Positions 56,728 to 64,000 of a DNA stretch of 64,000 bases are shown piece after piece. The DNA is from Tetracentron sinense (taxonomy: Eukaryota; Streptophyta; Magnoliopsida; Trochodendrales; Trochodendraceae). The stretch is taken from the NCBI GenBank assembly GCA_015143295.1, contig CM026568.1:36030441-36094440 (forward strand), given 5' to 3'. The position numbers and the translations under genes were made by a program. The notes below the pieces were generated by a model, which had not been told where the DNA came from, ran no database searches, and saw nothing but the letters and a program-made list of their open reading frames with translations. Positions within the stretch are counted from its first letter, which is position 1, and every line of letters begins with the position of its first letter.

Positions 56728-57162
56728 CTTGGAAAACATCAGGTGGACAAGGCAGATTCGAGAGAGGATCAGGTGGTCATGATCGAGCGCGACGTCATGG
56801 AGAGTATTAAGTGGTGCAGAGAACATCAAATGAAGTGAAGAGCATCAGGTGGGCGGCGGTCTTCATTTGCATAGTCCTTTTGGGATTGTGGTGTGAATGG
56901 CCCAAGCCATACAGTCTTCCTTCTTCTCCTAGTTTTCCTTCCTTTCTCTCTTGCCTTTCACATCGTCCCTCTCTCTGATGATTCTTTGCTTAATCATAGG
57001 CTCTTGGAGTTATCTTGGCTTGTGCAGTTATGATGATGTCTCCATTACTCTCCCCTTCTGTCTTTACTTAGAACAGCTTGGTACGATGAATTGCCATTTC
57101 TGGAAGGCCATCTGTTCTACCCTGATTTCCATTAGTCCGTCCTATATGGGAACCTTCAGTAT
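56728..57162. other. Eroded retroelement interior
   Basis: Between solo LTR D and the protease fragment. No readable domain; GAGAGCATCAGGTGG-like words recur near 56740-56860. Confidence 0.4.
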
Positions 57163-57177
57163 TTAACAGTCAAACAA

Positions 57178-57435
57178 GGGGACAAATTTCATCTTGCGGA
57201 TCCATCTTTGATCAAGAAGGATGCTGAGAGGGGACGGAGCATCAACGATGAAGAATCGAATCTGCAAGACGATAAGTCCAGCCTGGATAGGTAGGATGAC
57301 CGCTCCGAAAGAGATGCCATAAGCTACTAATTGAACCCAATCCACGGAGTTTGCCCTGAGGTCAGCAAGGGGTGGTTTAACTGTATTTGGGCGAAGGCAG
57401 GGAGATACAGAATACCTATTGAGCTGCTTGAATCG
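57178..57435 (-). pseudogene. Ty3/gypsy aspartic protease fragment (Tat-like)
   Basis: The minus strand reads ...FGAVILPIQAG... then RFFIVDAPSPLSILL and RWIRKM. This matches the pattern G.I.LP...G, F.VVDAPS.YN.ILGR..L that ends the protease of plant Tat/Ogre gag-pol. Key positions are altered and the frame is short (57163-57543), so it is non-functional. It fixes the orientation of the surrounding element. Confidence 0.75.
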
Positions 57436-57545
57436 ATGAGCACGGCTACCAGTGAGAGTTTGCTTGATACCCCTTTCCACGGACTGCTTTTGAACTTTTT
57501 TCATTATAGGAGACAGCTTCATAGCCTTTTTATGACAATCCAAAT

Positions 57546-58299
57546 GCTTTAATTGATTTGTCGGATAACCACGACACTTATGTCAGTACTCCCGAGCTCG
57601 GGGCCCTTTGGTGATGTCAATGATAGTTTGAGATGACCGCTCATCTTACGACTCCTTCACCATGAATTGCATTATGATCGACGAGCAATTAACTAGGACT
57701 TGTCAGCCTGGCTTTAATATAGGCCCCTTGTCCTCGTCTGATTGCTTCGCTCAAATGACGCTTGTTCGGCCGTCCTGACTACTGATGTAGACTAAGACTT
57801 TTATTCAGCTCATACGGGATGCCGATCTAGCTTATTTGACTGACTCACATGGACTATCCTCTTATGTCACGCATACGCGGGGAACCCTTCTCATTCGAGG
57901 AGTCTTATTGTGGTTTCTGCCTTAGACAACTTGCTTTTATAGGGGTTGCCATGCATCGGCGGGGATGCTTGCCGTGCCCTTGATCCTCTGGGAGGGGACA
58001 GGGAACGAAGTTGACGTCGCACGTCTTGCCTTGGTGAGACCTCTCTTCGAGCATCATGACATGGAGAGTTTGGTCGCCTTGCTTTGCTTCGCGGGTCATC
58101 TCGGTTTTATGGATGCAACGTCGGGTCCTCTCTTAAGAGGAGATGTCCGAGATGTATGCTGTAATGCATCTCTCCCACAAAGAACTTGTCCTGACATCGA
58201 ACCACTTTCTAAAGTAGAAGGTCTAATCTTTTCCTCGAAACACTATCTGCCATGAGCAAATAACGTTTATAAACGGTGGTGGGATCATTTATGAGTTTC
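57546..58299 (-). other. Presumed gag region of the Tat element, unreadable
   Basis: Lies between the primer-site-like sequence and the protease fragment on the minus strand, where gag should be. Open frames are short (for example 57905-58099) and no gag motif could be recognised. Confidence 0.35.
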
Positions 58300-58319
58300 T
58301 CACAGACGGTGCAAATTTT
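58300..58319 (-). other. Primer-binding-site-like sequence
   Basis: On the minus strand, directly inside the 5' LTR: TTTGCACCGTCTGTGAGAA, close to the TTTGGCGCCGTCTGTGGGAA found next to the 5' LTR of Tat-type Ty3/gypsy elements. Confidence 0.7.
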
Positions 58320-59186
58320 TGTGGGAGAAATTCTTTGAGGATCGTTCATGTGTCAATAACTTAGGTTAACTAGTAGAAGGATGTAAGCATGCTCATAGTT
58401 TGCCTTTGTTGATGCGGGTGGGGAGCCCTCCTGTCAAAGTCCACCTACGGTCAAATCAGTATGCGTTGAAGATGAAATATAAAGAACAAGCTTTGAGAAA
58501 GAGAATGTTTCAGGGCATTTGTTTTTTGAGTAAGACTTTCTCCTTGATGAAGGGCCCCCATGGTAGAGATTCATTAGTCTTTTCCGCTCTTTTTCTCTCT
58601 CCTTTTTTTGTGAGAGATCTGGGGTATTTATAGGTCCGAGTTCGGATGCCTTTGCATGCTTATTAATGCTCAAGCTTGATCTTACCACTTGCTTTGTGAT
58701 CATTACCAAATATATTAAAAAAATCTTCCTTCATATGTGCCACATTTATAAGCCTACTTTCTTTGACACATGCCACACGTGAAGCCTACTTTCTTTAGGT
58801 CGGTTTTGGACTGTTTGTGAGCTGAGATGACCATCATTAACTCCTAATTGTCAGAGTATAGTGATCGTCTCCTGATTACTTTGTCCTGAAAGTCAGTTCT
58901 GTCCTCTACGTTAGTCTCGTCCTTCACGTTGATATCGTCTTCTATGTTGGTATCGTCCTTCGACCACGAATATTGATATCATGCCTTGACTACGAGTAAC
59001 AACATCGTCATGATGACGACAAATTCGGATACTGTCCTAATAACGACGATTTCGGGTACCGTCCTGATGATGACGAATTCTGATACCGTCCTGATGACGA
59101 TGAATTCTGACATTGCCTTCTGGAGTACGAATATTATACTCGCCTTTGTCATACTTGCTCATTTTACGAATTTTATCCATTACAAA
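58320..59186 (-). mobile_element. 5' LTR of the Tat-type element, truncated
   Basis: Matches 43699-46386 without solo LTR F. The minus-strand TATA box (CTATAAATA) is at 58625-58633. A run of ~30-bp units around GACGAATTCTGATACCGTCCTGAT lies at 58985-59115. Similarity stops at about 59186, where a copia fragment begins. Confidence 0.8.
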
Positions 59187-59199
59187 ATTTATAAAGGAA

Positions 59200-59345
59200 G
59201 GGATAGTGTTATGTCTGGAAATGGGCCAGAAACTTACAATTTCTCACACCGGTTATGCTAAAATTAATACTGGTCCTAAGACTATTAATTTAAAGAATGT
59301 GTTACTAGTGCCTAAAATGAAAAAAGACCACCTACCGTGCGACCA
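59200..59345 (+). pseudogene. Ty1/copia gag-pol fragment
   Basis: The plus strand encodes KLTISHTGYAKI and LKNVLLVPKMKKD, matching the copia block after the protease (GNG..L.I.HTG....L.NVL.VP...KNL). The residues before it continue in another frame, so there is a frameshift, and the fragment is cut at both ends. No LTR was found. Confidence 0.8.
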
Positions 59346-60577
59346 AGGTCAAGGGGTAGTATAACTTTTTTTTCCCGGTTACAGTTAACAATGATGTGTT
59401 CCCCTCGTACTACATAAGACTCTTCCTTTTCATCTTAAGTCGACTCTTTTGGTGAGATGAGTTGGTCCAAGTCTTGTTTGCTCCGTGTGTATGGTTGGCC
59501 TGTGTGTGGGAGAGTGGTGTATTATTACCTTAGATAAGTTTTTTTTTTTTTTAAAATAAAGAAGAGAAAAGTCTTTGGATTTTACTTTGCAGGGTTCCTT
59601 AGGAAGGGTATAAGGATTTGGGAATATTTAGCAAAAGAACTTGCGAGGGTATAACGGATAAAGCTTAAAGAGATTCTCCACGCCAAGGAAAGTGGTTTAT
59701 GGACAAAATAAATTACCTTATTAACGTGTGCATAGACCAATGGCAATTTGAATGAACACTCTAAGCAACCTACTAATCAATGATTCTCTCAAAGACACGA
59801 TCTTTATGTTATTTTGGTATTCGAAGACACGATCTTAACGTGACTCTTTTGCCTGCTGCTTTGGCCCCACATTAGGTGCATTTTCCGTGAGGTTTTCTTG
59901 GAGGGATTACCTTTCAATTGTGCACCAAAATCTACAAACAACCAGGTGAATTCTAATTTTAGTTGCAGCAACAAAGAAGACTTGGAATAGTACTACTTTC
60001 GTCCAAAGCCTGCCTAACTAGACTTTTACACCTCAACCAACCATGACACCATGTGTTGGAGTCCAGCTTACGTTCACCACACTACAAAAGTTGACTAGAA
60101 CCGCGTTTCAAACATTCTAGCGTGGACAACAAGATTTCAAAGAAGGGAAAATAGAGTAAATTGTGGAGGTTATGCATTGTGAGACTTGGTTTTAGAATTC
60201 TATCAAATATTGTAAGGGAACGTTAGAGCCAATCACGTTAACTATTAATTGTCTTGAAAATAATAAAATCAAATCATTTTTTGGTGGACGCCAAATCACT
60301 AGATCCAAGCGTGATTTGACTTTGCCAGTTAAGGGACAACAACTGGTGCTAGTGTTCTCCATTTGTAAAAAAAAAAAAATGTTTAATGGATGTATTAGCT
60401 CTCTGTTCACCAACATGTTCTAGTGATGGTGTGGTAGAACTTAGTAGTAGATTTTATTTTGGGGAGCCAAAATACATGTATAAGGTATTCGGGGGTAGGC
60501 CACGATTTTTTTTTTTTTTTTTTGAGTAATGAGTTGACAAAATCTGTTTTAATGTTACATTCCAATAAAGGTCCAAT

Positions 60578-60618
<41 letters not shown>

Positions 60619-61713
60619 GAAATAGATAGAAGATTGTGCACTTAGCTATGAAGCTCAATGTCGGTCCTCATTGGTCTACACCCTTCTTCTTAACACCCAT
60701 CAGCTATGGTTAAGATTCTTTCACTCCTAAAGTTCATCTACACAACCTTGGGTTTTTTCAAAAAAATATTTACCTTAAATTAGTTAAGCTTAAGGAGTGT
60801 TAAAAGGGACACGTGGATTATTGGTAGTTTTTTCTCTTTTATCCCATCTTATTCCAACCGTTGGATTAGAATACGTTTTCTATGGTAAATCATCCTTCGG
60901 GTGCACCGTGCACCTAAGACAGGTTAAAAACAAAGACTTCCAGTTTGCGCTACGTTAAAGCGAGGTGGTGTTGTGGCCATGGGGCCACCTTCTAGATTAA
61001 ACGTAAGGAACTTTTTTTTTGGTATGAGATATACGTTTATCACTCCTATAACTTAAGTTAAGCTTAACTAAATTAAAGCTAAGACTTAAAAAAAAAAAAA
61101 AAAAAAGCAGTGATTAGTGAACCCTAGAGTCCGTTTCCTTTCTTTTTAAAAGCCAATGTTAAATTGTTCAACTATGAGGATTAGTAAATCTTAACCACTT
61201 TTAATGAGGTTTAAAAGGGACACGTGTTGATCCGTGGATGCGATTGAACTCTCCCGAATTCAATCCTGATTGGCTGTGATTCGATCTCGTGAGGCGTGGA
61301 CCAATGATGACCCGCATTTCGTTATACAGTGTAAACAGGCGGTGAGTAAAGCATTTTCCTTTTAGGTAATGTGCTTTGAGTTAAAACCTATTAATTTCCG
61401 TAATACATATACTTCCCCCTAAATAAAAATTCCTAGCTCTTCAAATGTGTGTATTGTTCAAGCTTAGATATCAAGGCCCGGACACATCAATATTGGTATG
61501 GCATGTGTGTATTCCCTATATGAATGATTTGGGAACAATTTCCCACAAGTTTATGTGATAGTTAAAAAGATAATTTGATTGACTAAAATGTTAAGCATCT
61601 TCCAATTACCATCGTGGCTTGCTCCAAGGTGTGCCTTTGGTATGGGAGAGGTTTAAGAACCTATTTCAACAAGATGAGACTTGGAATAGCAATTAACAAG
61701 AAACGATATACGC

Positions 61714-61768
<55 letters not shown>

Positions 61769-61839
61769 TATCTAACTTTCCCTCTGATTACCACCCTCAT
61801 TGTGGTGGATATCATAACCTTACTCAAAATGTTAGGGAT
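59346..61839. other. No gene; repeats and microsatellites
   Basis: Contains a T run (60508-60524), TA runs at 60580-60615 and 61717-61765, and two stretches of the foldback family (about 60690-60830 and 61035-61280) with AGTGTTAAAAGGGACACGTGG-type words. No coding region. Confidence 0.45.
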
Positions 61840-62035
61840 CTAAAATTTTCATTTGTGTTTCGGGAAGCCAATTCGATGGCCCATGATCTAGCCCAGGCAA
61901 CGCTAAACGAGAGCCTTCGCAGGTCTCAACCTCAACCGGACATGGACTCATCTTTTTGGTAGTAGCTCAAATGTAATCCTTTCTTCATCTCTATACAGTT
62001 TCCTCTTTACCAAAAAAATAAAAAAAAGAATGAAA
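61840..62035 (+). pseudogene. LINE 3' end (RNase H C-terminus)
   Basis: The plus strand reads FVFREANSMAHDLAQATLNE and ends in a stop soon after SSFW. This is the F..REAN..AH.LA..A pattern at the end of plant LINE RNase H (RVT_3) domains. An A-rich tail (CAAAAAAATAAAAAAAAG) follows at about 62014-62030. Only the end of the element is present, as in a 5'-truncated insertion. Confidence 0.78.
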
Positions 62036-63653
62036 AGGCGCCACACACCCAATTTACACGCTTGCTGAGACACGCTCACAAAAAGTGATGCATTAGTAGA
62101 TATGAAGGGTGTGTGGTAGTGTTTTTTAATTGGATGCTTAGTGGTCTCATCTGCAGCACCATATGAAGATAATCCTATCTTTCAAACAAATTCAAAGCCT
62201 AATTGTAGATCAAATCACAACCTATTGCAAATAAATTCAGGGAGAGTTCAATCGCATCCACATGCTAACATGTGTATCTCTTAACCCTAATCAATTGTGA
62301 ACCTTAATGGTTGGTGTATCTTAATCATAATTGATAAGGGTTAGAAGGGACACGTGTTAGCCTGTGGGTGTGCAAGGCTGGCCCATCCATTAAGTTATCA
62401 AAGCCTTTGCTTTAGGCCCATTAAAACAAAAAAAATTTAAAAATTAAAAAGGCCCCATTTAGAATATTAAAAAGGCCTCATTTATAGTTAATGTTTTTTT
62501 AATAATATTACAAAATTAAAAAAAAAAAAAACGATTTAAAATTTTCGCTTCAAGCTTCCAAATGGCTTGGGCCGGCTGTGGGTGTGATTAAACTCTCCCT
62601 AATGCTATGTTTGGTTGCCGAGAAAATTGATGAAAACATAGAAAAGAACTGAAAATTTTGGATTTTTAATACAATTTGTAGTTGAGTTTTGTCTAATTTT
62701 CTTTTCTTTTTCATGTTTTTACTTATTTTCTCGACAACCAAACATAGGGTAATTGACTGTGATTCGATCTCCGTATTTACTTACCCAATAAAAAACAATA
62801 TTTACCAAAAAAAAAAGATAACAAACCTAAGCAACACGTGGCTGATAGTGTATTAGCCGGACAATTACCGTACCACACATTTTTTTGGTAAGACCCTACC
62901 ACACTTCAAATGGTTTTGAAACAATTCGGAAAATAAATAACACGTGTTGCTATTTATAGTTTTAGTAGGGAAAGAATTCTTACAAAAGGAATGCTAACCC
63001 TACTCGAAGAATTCAAAATAATGAACCGACAATGCTGCTTTTTTAACTGGTTATTTATTTATGAAACCAAATATTTATCACCCCTAGATCACCAGGTGTC
63101 CCTTTTTTTTTGTTAACTCAACTACACCACAAGGGAATAGCTGATCAGGTGTCCCTTTTCAAACTCTTTAATTGTGGTGAAGATTCACACACCCCTGGAT
63201 TCACCCATCCATCATTGGTAAATAGTTTTTTAATATTAAATGAAGAATTAATGTTTTTTTTCTAAGAATCAAAGGTGGGTGAACCCTAGGAGTGGGTGAA
63301 TCCTAGGAGGGGGTGAATCTTAACCACAATTAAGAGGTGTCAAAAGAAACACGTGACGACCTCGGGGTGATAATCGGATTTGTCAAATTTGATTATCTAG
63401 AGAATTGTTTTTATTTATTTATTTAAGTTGTTCTATTCCAATGTTTAGTTATTCCTTACTCTCTACCCGTGTTACTTGGTTTGCTCGGTTCGAATTCGGG
63501 TTTGCGGTTTGTAATTCGCCATTCTACAGTGAACCCGATTCTCTAAGGATAGGATGAGATAATTCGTTTTTCAGTCCGCTTAAATTTTTTAGTTTGGTTC
63601 GCTACTTAATGTAAAACAAAATATATATTATAAAAATATATCTTTTAAGCATG
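62036..63653. other. Repeat-rich, no gene
   Basis: Contains inverted stretches such as TTTGGTTG(C)CGAGAAAAT (about 62610) and ATTTTCTCGACAACCAAA (about 62725), probably MITE ends, and a foldback-like region at about 63120-63360 with GTGGTGAAGATTCACAC against GTGAATCTTAACCAC. Confidence 0.45.
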
Positions 63654-64000
63654 TCTTTACTATTATAATGGGAGAGGCATGCGTAGATGATTTTTCTGAA
63701 ATTCGCAAATTACCCTTATATAAAAACAAACATTGATTTAATGTTTAATTTTAATTCCCAAACTACCATTACCTTTGATTTAATATTTTATTTTAATTCC
63801 TAAACTACCCCTTGCCATCTATCTATTTAGAAAAGTTCAATCACACACATGGGTTAACACGTGCCCCTTTTAATTCCTATTAACTGTGGTTAACTCCTTC
63901 CCCTCGCTCTCACGTGCATTACACTTGCTACTAGCGAATTCAATTGGGTGTCATTAACTCCTTCCCCTCACTCTCAAGTGCATTGCACGTGCCACCCTCT
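63654..64000 (+). mobile_element. Helitron-like unit, cut by the window end
   Basis: Begins TCTTTACTATTATAATGGGAGAGGC and continues parallel to 22745-23014: TTAATTCCCAAACTACC, GTTAACACGTG.CCCTTTTAA, CTGTGGTTAACTCCTTCCCC, GTGCATTGCACGTGCCACC. The 3' hairpin region is repeated (about 63910 and 63975). The expected CTAG end lies beyond the window. Confidence 0.65.

Larger units (their letters stand above)
43699..59186 (-). mobile_element. Decayed Tat-type Ty3/gypsy element with nested insertions
   Basis: Two long direct repeats match: 43699-46386 (after removing solo LTR F) and 58320-59186, both starting TGTGGG(G/A)GAAATTCTTTGA on the plus strand. Three facts give minus orientation. Just inside the right repeat the minus strand reads TTTGCACCGTCTGTGAGAA (58300-58319), close to the TTTGGCGCCGTCTGTGGGAA primer site of Tat/Ogre elements. 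Both repeats carry CTATAAATA on the minus strand. A gypsy protease fragment is on the minus strand at 57178-57435. The interior is otherwise eroded or filled with solo LTRs C (containing B) and D. The right-hand 5' LTR is cut off at about 59186. Confidence 0.8.

Noticed and set aside
59113-59364. The copia fragment as a usable gene
   Set aside because: Only a short piece of the polyprotein remains, it is frameshifted, and it is fused at its left to truncated LTR sequence.

Overview
The window is nuclear DNA of a flowering plant. It holds an auxin co-receptor gene of the AFB2/AFB3 clade with GT-AG introns and an intact miR393 target site, an intronless gene of the plant DUF2828 / vWA-like family, and a short acidic gene resembling the plant Chz1 H2A.Z chaperones. 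The rest is a dense mix of plant-type elements: Tat-like and other LTR elements, solo LTRs, a TRIM, LINE ends, tRNA-derived SINEs, hAT, Mutator and Harbinger MITEs, and Helitrons. The species cannot be named from the sequence. Only three genes can be read end to end in 64 kb, so this is a repeat-rich region of a medium to large plant genome.

Layout. 1-8195: no complete gene, with a 43-base G run, a hAT MITE (3577-3983), one orphan exon of an unidentified membrane protein (5149-5379) and a Harbinger-like MITE (7648-7972). 8196-19889: a direct tandem duplication of a ~4.35-kb unit, each copy holding a SINE-like sequence, a MITE, a ~2.5-kb solo LTR and a LINE fragment; copy 1 was later interrupted by a 2.9-kb solo LTR. 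19989-21893: the DUF2828 gene, starting about 100 bp after the duplication ends. 22374-23014: two Helitron-like units head to head. 24432-27216: the AFB2-like gene on the minus strand. 28-41 kb: small non-autonomous elements and hairpins, including a complete 1,026-bp TRIM. 41255-41794: the Chz1-like gene on the minus strand. 43699-59186: a decayed minus-strand Tat-type Ty3/gypsy element stuffed with four solo LTRs, one inside another. 59.2-64 kb: a Ty1/copia fragment, a LINE end, microsatellites and Helitron-type repeats.

The three genes do not form a pathway. AFB2 belongs to the nuclear SCF auxin receptor, the Chz1-like protein should act on H2A.Z-H2B in the nucleus, and the DUF2828 protein has no established role here. 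The main value of the window is its clear insertion history: at least six LTR insertions have target-site duplications that can be read directly, and one also has an empty site in the neighbouring duplicate. Several LTRs carry recurring hairpins or palindromes.
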